Assembly (NCBI RefSeq): GCF_001426225.1
Contig: NZ_LMRT01000001.1
Coordinates: forward strand, 34,090-98,089
DNA length: 64,000 bases
Source of the DNA: Allobosea sp. Leaf344
Lineage (GTDB): Bacteria > Pseudomonadota > Alphaproteobacteria > Rhizobiales > Beijerinckiaceae
Direction: 5' to 3'
Of the stretch, positions 39,154-46,447 are shown one piece after another. Below the pieces are notes generated by a model. That model saw only the letters and a program-made list of their open reading frames with translations. It ran no database searches and was not told where the DNA came from. Both the position numbers and the translations under genes were made by a program. Each line of letters begins with the position of its first letter. Position 1 is the stretch's first letter.

Positions 39154-40290
39154 ATGCCCGGTCGCATCTCCTCAGAACTCGCCCATCTCGCCCGCCTCGC
39201 CCGCGATGGCGGGCTGGATCTCAGCCAGGTTTCGCTGCGGGTGAAGGCGGATCTGCTGCTGTCGACGCCGCAGCCGGCGCCGGACGACATCGCCGCCTTC
39301 GAGGCGATGGCGTCGGCGTCGATCCCCGTGATCGACGAGGCGACGGCCGTCATTCTCGCGACCAAACTGGCCGGCTGGCGCCATCTGCCGGCTTCGGTGC
39401 TGGCCGCCCTGCAGGCGCGCGGCGGCCCCGTGCTGGCGGCGCTGCTGCGCCACGGCGCGCCGGTGACGCAGGCCGAGATGGAGACGCTCGCCGAACATGG
39501 CGCGCCCGATACGGCCGCCGCTCTGGCCGAGCGGCCCGATCTCACCTCCGCGACCATGCTGCTGCTGGTGGAGCGGGACGAGCGCGCCGTCGATCTCGCC
39601 TTGATCGCCAATCAGAAGGTCGTTCTGCCGCGCGCGGCGGTCGACCGGCTTATCGAGCGCGCCCGCGCCGATGCCGCCTATGGCGCGGCCCTGCTGGCGC
39701 GCCGGGATCTCGGCCCCGCCGAGATCGCGCCGCTCTTCCTGCAGGCGGGGCCGGACCGGCGCGCCGCGATCATCGATTCGCTCGCCGCGATCGAGGCGAT
39801 CAACGATGGCGACCGCCGGCGCAGGACGCTCGAGCCGGACCGTCTGGCGGGCTGGCTCGACATGGCGGCGGCCGATCCGCCGAGCGCCTTCGGCGCCGTC
39901 GCGGACCATCTCGGCTTCGGGGCCGGGCTCGCCGAAGCCATGGAGGCCGATCGCTCGCGCGATCTCGTGGCGCTCGCGCTGGTGGCCGCCGGCGCGCGTG
40001 TCGAGGATGCGACGCGCTTCCTGATCAGGCTGGGCGACGAGGCGGCCCATTCCGTCGACCGGATCTTCGCGCTCGTGGCGCTGATGCGGCTCGTCCGGCC
40101 GGGGGTCGCGGAGCGGGTCGTGATGCAGGTCGCCGGGGCCCAGCCGCAGCAGACCACGCGGCGGGGCCGGCATCAGCCGGCGATGGACCCGTCCGGCACG
40201 CCGGTTCGGCCGGGCGCCAGCCAGCCCGAGAGCCACGCGGCGATCACGGGGATCATGCGCACGCTCGGCCTGCGGCGCGACCGGGCCTGA
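39154..40290 (+). CDS. DUF2336 domain protein
   Basis: A 378-residue, almost wholly alpha-helical protein with HEAT-like repeats (LAALLRHGAPVTQAEMETLA, LLARRDLGPAEIAPLFLQ), matching the DUF2336 family of alphaproteobacteria, whose function is unknown. The chain is about 20% Ala and 13% Asp/Glu with no membrane segment, so it is a cytoplasmic scaffold candidate. It sits behind a perfect CtrA box and converges on the kinase/DUF1491 operon. The start ATG at 39154 gives the standard family length. Confidence 0.87.
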   Translation: MPGRISSELAHLARLARDGGLDLSQVSLRVKADLLLSTPQPAPDDIAAFEAMASASIPVIDEATAVILATKLAGWRHLPASVLAALQARGGPVLAALLRHGAPVTQAEMETLAEHGAPDTAAALAERPDLTSATMLLLVERDERAVDLALIANQKVVLPRAAVDRLIERARADAAYGAALLARRDLGPAEIAPLFLQAGPDRRAAIIDSLAAIEAINDGDRRRRTLEPDRLAGWLDMAAADPPSAFGAVADHLGFGAGLAEAMEADRSRDLVALALVAAGARVEDATRFLIRLGDEAAHSVDRIFALVALMRLVRPGVAERVVMQVAGAQPQQTTRRGRHQPAMDPSGTPVRPGASQPESHAAITGIMRTLGLRRDRA

Positions 40291-40311
40291 CCGAAGCTTC
40301 GGCGGGGAAGG

Positions 40312-40644
40312 CTAGTCGACCAGGTCCAGGCGCGGATCCCCGGCCCGGTTCTCGATCTCCACCAGCCAGAGATCGGGGTCGAAGCGGCGCTCCTTCTCGA
40401 CCCGCTCCTCCACCGAGGCCGGATCGGATTGCAGAATCAGCTGGAAGCGGCGCCGGCCCGTCTCGTCCGCCAGAGCCTGCGGGGCGGGGCCGTACAGAGC
40501 CGCCGTGCCGTCGAGCCGGTCCAGCTTGACGAAGATCGCACCCGCCTCCTTCGCACCGCGACGGCGCAGCACCGCGACGAGCCCGTCCAGCGCCGCCTGG
40601 CGCAGAAAGGCGGAGACCCAGAAATCACTGGTCAGCCTGGCCAT
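40312..40644 (-). CDS. DUF1491 family protein
   Basis: A 110-residue protein of the DUF1491 family. It has the conserved SAFLRQAALDG region, a GAKEAGAIFVKLDRLDG hairpin and a C-terminal FDPDLWLVEIENR. Function unknown; widespread in Rhizobiales and Rhodobacterales. It lies 25 bases behind a proline-rich membrane protein that itself follows the PAS kinase gene by 16 bases, so the three form an operon driven from the 43134 CtrA box. Confidence 0.88.
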   Translation of the reverse strand: MARLTSDFWVSAFLRQAALDGLVAVLRRRGAKEAGAIFVKLDRLDGTAALYGPAPQALADETGRRRFQLILQSDPASVEERVEKERRFDPDLWLVEIENRAGDPRLDLVD

Positions 40645-40669
40645 GGCGGCCCAGCCTCGCCGGCCGCGC

Positions 40670-41242
40670 TCAGTTCTCCACCGGCTTGCGGGCCGGAGCC
40701 GGGCGGCCGGCGCCGCGGATCTCGGCCGGCGGGCGCATGTCGATGCCGTTGATCAGATCGGCGATCGGATCACGCGCAACTGCGCGGGCGGGCGTCACGG
40801 CCGGCGCCGGTGCCGGTGCCGGCGCGGCGGCGCGCTGCACCGGAGCCACGGGCGCAGGCGGCCGGAGCGGAGCCTCGCGGCCAGCGGGGGCGAAATCCTG
40901 GGGCCGCGCCGGGGGAAACGGAGCCGATGTCCCTTCCGGCTGCACGGCCGCCGCCTGAGGCGGCTCCGCCCGCCGCTCGACCGCGCGCGGCGGCGGGGTG
41001 ACCGCCGGCGCCGAGACGATCGGGGCGGGGTGGCGCACCGACTGGAACAGCAGCGCATTCGCCAGGATCGCCCCGGCGATCGCCGAGAAGGCGACGAGGG
41101 TCAGCGTCCGGCCCGGGCGCTTGGCCGCGAGCCGTCCCAGCCGCGTGAACAGCGCCGGCTTGCGGCGCGGCTTCTGCGGGCGCCGCGCCGGAGCGGACAG
41201 CGTGGCATGGCCATGGGAGCGGGCGGCGATGGTCGCGGACAT
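40670..41242 (-). CDS. Proline/alanine-rich single-pass membrane protein
   Basis: A 190-residue protein without a known domain. A basic cytoplasmic N-terminus (KPRRKPALFTRLGRLAAKRPGR) precedes one membrane helix at about 46-67 and a long Pro/Ala-rich segment (about 75-160), ending in DLINGIDMRPPAEIRG. Such tails usually span the periplasm to reach the cell wall or an outer-membrane partner. It is 16 bases downstream of the PAS histidine kinase stop, so it may be its accessory or be involved in polar localisation (inference). Confidence 0.65.
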   Translation of the reverse strand: MSATIAARSHGHATLSAPARRPQKPRRKPALFTRLGRLAAKRPGRTLTLVAFSAIAGAILANALLFQSVRHPAPIVSAPAVTPPPRAVERRAEPPQAAAVQPEGTSAPFPPARPQDFAPAGREAPLRPPAPVAPVQRAAAPAPAPAPAVTPARAVARDPIADLINGIDMRPPAEIRGAGRPAPARKPVEN

Positions 41243-41258
41243 GAAGCGGCACTCTCGA

Positions 41259-43064
41259 TCAGGCGGTCAGGCGGATGGGTTCTTTGGCTTCGAAGGCGCG
41301 GCGCGGCGCCCTCGCATAGGTGGTGATCGGCACGGGCTGGGCGTTGCTGGCGGCGCCGGCCACGGGCAGGCGCACGCACACCCTGGTGCCGGTCCCGGGC
41401 GCGCTCTCGATCGTCAGCTTGCCGCCATGCAGCCCGACCAGGCCGCGCACCACGGAGAGGCCGAGCCCGGTGCCCTCATGGGTGCGGTTATACGAGCTGC
41501 GCGCCTGGAAGAACGGCTCGCCCAGCCGGGGCAGGTCCGAGGCCGCGATGCCGATGCCGGTATCGGCGATCGACAGGTCGATCACATCGCCGTCCCGCAC
41601 CACGGCCAGCACGACGCGGCCGCCGGCGGGGGTGAATTTGACGGCGTTGGAAAGCAGGTTGATCAGCACCTGCTTCAGGGCCCGGCGATCACCCATGACG
41701 GCGGGCAGCTCCGGCCCCAGCACCTGCTCCAGCGCGACCGAACCGGTTTCGGCGCGCAGCGCGATCAGCGAGCAGCACTCCCTGGCCATCGCCGCCATGT
41801 CCAGCGGCTCCCGCTCGATCGTCATGGCGCCGCTCTCGATCTTCGAGATGTCGAGCAGGGTGTTGACGACATCGAGCAGGTGATGCCCGGATTCATGGAT
41901 GATCCGGGCATAGTCCAGCCGCTTCTCGGCGGTCAGGAAGTCCTGCGGCCCGGTCAGGATTTCCGAGAAGCCGATGATCGCGTTCAGCGGCGTGCGCAGC
42001 TCGTGACTCACCGTGGCCAGGAACTGCCCCTTGATGTCGCTGGCCTTCACCGCCTCGGCATGGGTGCGCGCCTGCTCCGCTTCCAGAGCGAGCCTGGCCG
42101 TGACGTCGCGCATCACGCTGACCACCACCACGCCGTCGCCGGCGGCACCGTTCTCGATGCGATGGGCCTGCATCTCCAGCCAGAGCGAGACCGGCGCGCG
42201 CGGCGCATCGGCTCCGGCTCTGGGCAGGAACAGCGTGCGGAAGGTCGCACTGGCCTGGCCCTTGCCATGGGCCGCCTCGCTGAGCGCGGTCAGGAATAGC
42301 GGCCGATCGGCGATGTGAACGCGCTCGAGCAGACCGCGTCCGAGCAGTTCGTTCGGCTCCGCCCCCGCCAGGTTCAGCGCCGCGGCATTGGCGTTGACGA
42401 CCGAGCCGCCGGCGTCGTGCCAGGTGACGAGGTCGCCGACCGTGTCCAGCAGCAGCCGGGCCCGGGCCGCGGTCGCCTGATGGGCACGCGCCTGGCTGTC
42501 GCGGCCGCGCAGGATCCAGAAGCCGAGACCGCCGGTATAGGCGATGGCGAGCGCGGCGAGGACCAGACCCGTGCCGGCCGACCAGGACGCCTCCCCGTTG
42601 CCGGGGCCGACGCCGTCGAGCGCGACCACCGCTACGAGTCCGGCCAGGGCGATCGCCATGGCGCGGCCGATGGCTGCGCAGGATCCGAGCAGCATCGCCT
42701 CCGCCGGAACCAGAGCGAGCGCGAATAGCAGTGGCGAGGCGACACCGCCCGTCACGCCTGCGAGGATGCAGATGGCGAGGCTCATGGCGGCGGCGGAGAC
42801 GCCATGGGCGAGGCCGAAGCGGGCGGTGCGGGAGAGCAGGACCACGGCCAGGAGCGGCAGCGAGACGGCGACGAGCAGCCCGGTCTCGACGGCGCCGAGC
42901 GTGCCGCGCCAGGCCAGATAGGCCGGCGCCAGCCCGAGGCCGAGCGCCCCTATGGCCAGACGCGACAGGATGAACCGTTCATGGCGGGACCATTCGGGGC
43001 TCGAGGGCAGGACGCTGGCGTGGATTAGCTCCGCCACCTGTGTCCTGATCGCCGCTATCGTCAT
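41259..43064 (-). CDS. PAS sensor histidine kinase, PleC/DivJ-like
   Basis: Membrane histidine kinase of 601 residues. Residues about 30-185 hold six hydrophobic helices; a PAS domain follows (about 205-331) with the NANAAALNLAG core. The HisKA dimerisation helix has His354 in LATVSHELRTPLNAIIGFSE, nearly the signature of the PleC/DivJ/PdhS cell-fate kinases. ATPase N, G1 and G2 boxes are NLLSNAVKF, ADTGIGI and GTGLGLSVVRG. A DivK-type partner is not nearby. The start at 43064 is favoured by family starts; the longest frame would add 19 residues. A perfect CtrA box lies 70 bases upstream, so it may be both controlled by and feeding into the CtrA circuit. Confidence 0.9.
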   Translation of the reverse strand: MTIAAIRTQVAELIHASVLPSSPEWSRHERFILSRLAIGALGLGLAPAYLAWRGTLGAVETGLLVAVSLPLLAVVLLSRTARFGLAHGVSAAAMSLAICILAGVTGGVASPLLFALALVPAEAMLLGSCAAIGRAMAIALAGLVAVVALDGVGPGNGEASWSAGTGLVLAALAIAYTGGLGFWILRGRDSQARAHQATAARARLLLDTVGDLVTWHDAGGSVVNANAAALNLAGAEPNELLGRGLLERVHIADRPLFLTALSEAAHGKGQASATFRTLFLPRAGADAPRAPVSLWLEMQAHRIENGAAGDGVVVVSVMRDVTARLALEAEQARTHAEAVKASDIKGQFLATVSHELRTPLNAIIGFSEILTGPQDFLTAEKRLDYARIIHESGHHLLDVVNTLLDISKIESGAMTIEREPLDMAAMARECCSLIALRAETGSVALEQVLGPELPAVMGDRRALKQVLINLLSNAVKFTPAGGRVVLAVVRDGDVIDLSIADTGIGIAASDLPRLGEPFFQARSSYNRTHEGTGLGLSVVRGLVGLHGGKLTIESAPGTGTRVCVRLPVAGAASNAQPVPITTYARAPRRAFEAKEPIRLTA

Positions 43065-43417
43065 GGGAAAACGCAACGCAAAACCTCTGCGGGCCGAGCC
43101 GCCCGTGTCGGAAACGACCATGCGCGGGCCGGTTTAAGCGGGATTTAAGCCGGCGGCGTCCGGCGGCCTGCGGCGGGCGGGCGGCTCGGTCAATTCTATA
43201 GATATTTCAACGTCTTGACTGATCTCCCGTCGACGGTACGAGTCCGGCGGATTGTTCCGGCAGGGTGAATGGATGCTGAAGATCGGCCGGCGCATTTGCC
43301 TCAAATCCGAGCAAACCGCCAAACCCGATCTTTCGGGTTGCAGGCTATGGTGCGGGCGTTGGAGAGATCAGCGGCCCGGCGCAGCGGATCGCGCCCGCGC
43401 CGAGACAGGGACCGGAC
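43065..43417. other. Divergent promoter region of the kinase and a small gene
   Basis: A 353-base gap. It holds the CtrA box at 43134-43148 about 70 bases from the kinase start, an AT-richer stretch around 43195-43215 and a GAGTC (CcrM-type GANTC) at 43240-43244. A 62-codon frame on the minus strand in the middle has no family likeness and is not called. Confidence 0.6.
43134..43148. promoter_or_regulatory. Perfect CtrA binding site
   Basis: TTAAGCGGGATTTAA matches TTAA-N7-TTAA exactly. It sits at -70 relative to the ATG of the PleC/DivJ-like kinase and 270 bases from the divergent small gene. In Caulobacter and Rhizobiales such boxes mark CtrA-controlled promoters. Confidence 0.7.
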
Positions 43418-43717
43418 ATGGCCTATATCCTTCGCAGCATCGCCATCATCGGCGCCATCGCGTTGAATTCGCCCGTTCACGGCGGCAAAAGCGAGACGGC
43501 CGAGCCCCCCGCCCAGACACGGGAGCTGGCGCGCAAGCCCGGGCTGATCGCGGCGAAGGAGGCGATCGGCACCGCCGTCCACGGGGTGACCGCGGCGCGC
43601 GAGGCGGCGCAGATCATGGCCGGCCTCGATCCGGAGATCCGCGACCGGCTGCTCGGCCTGGCCGCTTCCGGCTTGAAGGCGCAGGCCGAAGCGGGAAAGA
43701 CCGCCGCCCTGCGCTGA
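43418..43717 (+). CDS. Small exported helical protein, unknown function
   Basis: A 99-residue protein with a short N-terminal hydrophobic stretch (AYILRSIAIIGAIALNSPV) that may be a signal anchor, then a helical, Ala-rich remainder (AAKEAIGTAVHGVTAAREAAQIMA). No domain is recognised. It precedes sufE by 91 bases on the same strand, so may be cotranscribed; it is divergent from the kinase operon. The ATG follows GAGACAGGGACC. Confidence 0.6.
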   Translation: MAYILRSIAIIGAIALNSPVHGGKSETAEPPAQTRELARKPGLIAAKEAIGTAVHGVTAAREAAQIMAGLDPEIRDRLLGLAASGLKAQAEAGKTAALR

Positions 43718-43808
43718 GCCTGCGACCGGACGGCGCTTGACGGCCGCGCCGGACGCGCCGAAGACGCTGGCTCGCGCCGCGCGACCGCGGCTCCCAGACA
43801 GACAGGCC

Positions 43809-44234
43809 ATGAACCCCACACTCGACGAGATCATCGCCAATTTCGAGCTGCTCGACGATTGGGATGACCGCTACCGCTATCTGATCGAGCTCGGCAAAGG
43901 GCTGCAGCCCTTGCCCGAGGAGGCGCATAACGACGCCAACAAGGTCCGCGGCTGCGCCAGCCAGGTCTGGCTCGTCTCCTCGACCGAGGGCGCCGGCGCC
44001 GATGCGCGGCTCGATTTCGCCGGAGACAGCGACGCCCATATCGTGCGCGGCCTGGTGGCGCTGGCGCTGGCGATCTATTCCGGCCGGACCGCCCACGAGA
44101 TCCTGGAGACGGACGCCTTCGCCATCTACGAGACGCTGGGCCTCGCGGCCCATCTGACGCCGCAGCGCTCCAACGGCGTCCGCGCGATGATCGACCGCAT
44201 CAAGGCCGATGCGCGCGCCGCTTCGGCCGGCTGA
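43809..44234 (+). CDS. sufE: SufE family sulfur-acceptor protein
   Basis: Accepts persulfide sulfur from SufS cysteine desulfurase for Fe-S cluster assembly. The 141-residue chain has the SufE core, FELLDDWDDRYRYLIELGKGL and the active-site loop KVRGCASQVWL with Cys49 as sulfur carrier, then DAHIVRGLVALAL. A longer frame from 43737 is discarded since 43809 gives the family start (TLDEIIANFELL). No other suf genes are adjacent in this window. Confidence 0.94.
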   Translation: MNPTLDEIIANFELLDDWDDRYRYLIELGKGLQPLPEEAHNDANKVRGCASQVWLVSSTEGAGADARLDFAGDSDAHIVRGLVALALAIYSGRTAHEILETDAFAIYETLGLAAHLTPQRSNGVRAMIDRIKADARAASAG

Positions 44235-44279
44235 AGCGAAAAGCGGCGTCGGGCCACACCCCGCCACGGGGCGATCGGC

Positions 44280-45080
44280 TCAGGCGGCGGGGATACCGGG
44301 CCGCGCGCCCTCGGCCAGCCAGTGATGCGCATGGGCGCCGGGCCCGCGCCTGGCCTGTGACAGCCCGTAATGCCGCTCCAGCGCCGAGAGGGCCAGGCGC
44401 AGCACGATCTTGGCCGAGCGCGCCGGCCATTGCCGCTCGCGCTCGATCTGATCGAGCCCTTTCAGAAAGCCGCAGACATCGATCGCGATGCCGGCGAGGT
44501 CCGTGCCGAGGCGCTCGCAGGCGAGCCGCACCCGCTGGCGCGCCGCCAAGGCCGCATCCGTCGCCGCAGCGGGATCGCGCGTTCCCGGCGCCCGGTCATC
44601 GGGCGAGAGGGCGGCGTCCCAGTTCATCGTGGTGCGCGGCAGCATGCGGGCCGTGGTCAGATCGGCCCGGAACCGCTCGCCGGCGGCGAATTCGCCCGGC
44701 GTCAATTGCGGCTGGCCGTCCTTGCCCTTGCGCCGATACAGCCAGAGCAGAGGGCTTTCGCGCTCGTCGACCAGCACCTGGCGGGTCTCTCCGGCGATCA
44801 CCAGGCTGCGCGCGGCCAGCGCCCGTCCCTGCCCCTGCCCCGCGGCGAGTTCCAGCCGGCGGCCCCTGCCCTCCCCGGTCCAGAGCAGCAGCCCGTCGCG
44901 CACCAGCGCCTCCACCAGCTCCGCCGAGACATGCCCGGCCCCGAGGCTCGTCGCGCCTCTGGCGCGGTACAGCGCGATGCGGCCGCAGCCCAGCGGCGAC
45001 TCCCGGCCGAAGGCGCCGGCCTCGCCCAGCAGCGTGAGAAGCCGCGCGGTCTCGCGCTCCCTGTCCGGCGTGCCCGTCAT
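44280..45080 (-). CDS. DUF6456 domain protein
   Basis: A 266-residue protein of the DUF6456 family, unknown function. The recognisable core is ESPLLWLYRRKGKDGQ, LTPGEFAAGERFRADL and RTTMNWDAAL, then a helical segment ERLGTDLAGIAIDVCGFLKGL. The N-terminus looks like a winged-helix (LVEALVRDGLLLWTGEGRGRR). It overlaps the upstream DnaA-domain gene by ATGA and is therefore translationally coupled to it. DNA binding is plausible from these features; a link to replication or its control is inference. Confidence 0.83.
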   Translation of the reverse strand: MTGTPDRERETARLLTLLGEAGAFGRESPLGCGRIALYRARGATSLGAGHVSAELVEALVRDGLLLWTGEGRGRRLELAAGQGQGRALAARSLVIAGETRQVLVDERESPLLWLYRRKGKDGQPQLTPGEFAAGERFRADLTTARMLPRTTMNWDAALSPDDRAPGTRDPAAATDAALAARQRVRLACERLGTDLAGIAIDVCGFLKGLDQIERERQWPARSAKIVLRLALSALERHYGLSQARRGPGAHAHHWLAEGARPGIPAA

Positions 45081-45436
45081 GACAGCACCGCGCGGGACAG
45101 CGTGCCGTCGAGGGCGATCAGGGCGGTTTCGAGGGCCGACAGGCCGATATCGCAGGCGGGATCGTCCCGCCGATCCTCGATCAGCGCACAGGCATGGCGC
45201 ACCGTGGTGCGGTCGCGGCCGAAGCAGATGCCGACCCGGGTATAGGACAGGCCGAAGACGATATGCGCCAGATACATCGCGGTCTGGCGGGCGAGGGCGA
45301 CCGGCCGGGGGCCGCGCCGCCGCTGCCTCAGACCCTCGCAGGGCGTCGCAGCGGCAGCGGCCGTGGCGACCTCGACGAGGCGGGCGCAGGCCGAAAAACC
45401 CAGATCGACCAGCGGATCAGTCTCGATGTCGTTCAT
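45077..45436 (-). CDS. DnaA domain IV-like DNA-binding protein
   Basis: A 119-residue protein consisting mainly of the DNA-binding domain of the replication initiator DnaA, with no AAA+ domain. Residues about 45-90 read RQTAMYLAHIVFGLSYTRVG and FGRDRTTVRHAC, matching the DnaA helix-turn-helix and signature loop (usual form GRDHTTVxHA). It may bind DnaA-box-like sequences and compete with or modulate DnaA (inference); free-standing forms are common in Hyphomicrobiales. Coupled to the DUF6456 gene through an ATGA overlap. Confidence 0.85.
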   Translation of the reverse strand: MNDIETDPLVDLGFSACARLVEVATAAAAATPCEGLRQRRRGPRPVALARQTAMYLAHIVFGLSYTRVGICFGRDRTTVRHACALIEDRRDDPACDIGLSALETALIALDGTLSRAVLS

Positions 45437-45622
45437 TGTTTGTTCTCTCAGCGACTGCGGGCGGCACGGCGCCGCCCGGTGCTGTTATGAATAAATTCCT
45501 ATAGTCGATCTGGCAAGACGAGGGTGGGCTATCCCCGCCCCAAAGGAGTCAGGAGCGTAAGGCTCCCCTCACCGGCCGGGGCCGGGGCCGGGGCAGCCGC
45601 GGCGGGCGCGCGGCCAGAATGC

Positions 45623-45650
45623 AAAAAGCCGCCGGCGGGGCCGGCGGCTT
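45623..45650 (-). terminator. Rho-independent terminator for mucR-like gene
   Basis: On the minus strand GCCGCCGG / CCGGCGGC form a perfect stem around a five-base loop, followed by TTTTT. It lies about 23 bases past the stop of the MucR-type gene. Confidence 0.88.
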
Positions 45651-45672
45651 CGCGCTCTTCGGGATCGACGGC

Positions 45673-46089
45673 TCAGCGGCGCTTGCGGCGCTGCTGGCCC
45701 AGACCCATTTTCTTGGCCAGCTGCGAGCGGGCCTCGGCATAATTCGGCGCGACCATCGGATAATCCGGCGGCAGGCCCCATTTCTCGCGATACTGCTCGG
45801 GAGACATGTTGTACTGCGTGCGCAGATGGCGCTTCAGCGACTTGAACTTCTTGCCGTCCTCGAGGCAGACCAGGAAATCGGCCGTGATCGACTTCTTCAC
45901 CGGAATGGCGGGCTTGGGTGCCTCCGCCGGCGCTGCGGGCGCGACGCCCCCGAGAACCCGGCTCAAGGCGGAATGAACTTCGCTGATCAGCGCCGGCAGC
46001 TCGCCGGCGGGCACGGAATTGTTGGATACATAGGCCGAGACGATATCAGCCGTCAGCTCGATGAAGTCGGCGCCCTCATTGTCAACCAT
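45673..46089 (-). CDS. MucR family transcriptional regulator
   Basis: Ros/MucR-type H-NS-like global regulator of 138 residues, controlling exopolysaccharide, motility and cell-cycle genes in Rhizobiales. The oligomerising N-terminal half precedes the finger [20 protein letters not shown], then the conserved [20 protein letters not shown] and a basic RRKRR tail. Only one Cys remains and the second His of the canonical Cys2His2 set is Gln (RTQYN), so zinc-free folding is probable. The upstream divergent region (46090-46447) is AT-richer, as fits the TA-rich sites this family binds, including its own promoter. Confidence 0.94.
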   Translation of the reverse strand: MVDNEGADFIELTADIVSAYVSNNSVPAGELPALISEVHSALSRVLGGVAPAAPAEAPKPAIPVKKSITADFLVCLEDGKKFKSLKRHLRTQYNMSPEQYREKWGLPPDYPMVAPNYAEARSQLAKKMGLGQQRRKRR

Positions 46090-46447
46090 CTCGTATATAC
46101 TCCATTCTCTTGTTGTTGGACCAGCGTCCGATTAACGACCCGCCGTGTCATTCGTGGCGATGACAACGAGGATTTCCATGAGCAGGGGCCGGTCGAGAGC
46201 CGATACGCAGGAGAATCATCTTTAACAGGCTGATCATTATTGGATGTAGGCGAAGCTTATGAGAGCCGCAAGAGAATATCCACAGCTCGCAGCCATTTTG
46301 CAGGCACGTTAATTCATCACCGTAAGTTCTCACTGCCCATTATCCTGTCCATGCGGTAAACCTAACGCGCATTGGTTGTATTACCCCTCGATCATCCGCC
46401 GACCAATCTCCTTCTCTGCCGCTCAACCTGAAGTGCGATCCAACACT
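46090..46447. other. AT-richer divergent promoter region
   Basis: A 358-base gap between mucR and the S9 peptidase gene, clearly lower in GC than its surroundings, with several T-A steps (TCGTATATACTCC, ACGTTAATTCATC, GATTAACG). It probably contains both promoters and MucR self-binding sites (inference). A 61-codon minus-strand frame and an N-terminal extension of the peptidase frame are not convincing genes. Confidence 0.6.

Noticed and set aside
46148-46333. A 61-codon minus-strand frame in the mucR/S9 gap
   Set aside because: It lies in an AT-rich divergent promoter region and lacks a ribosome-binding site and recognisable content.
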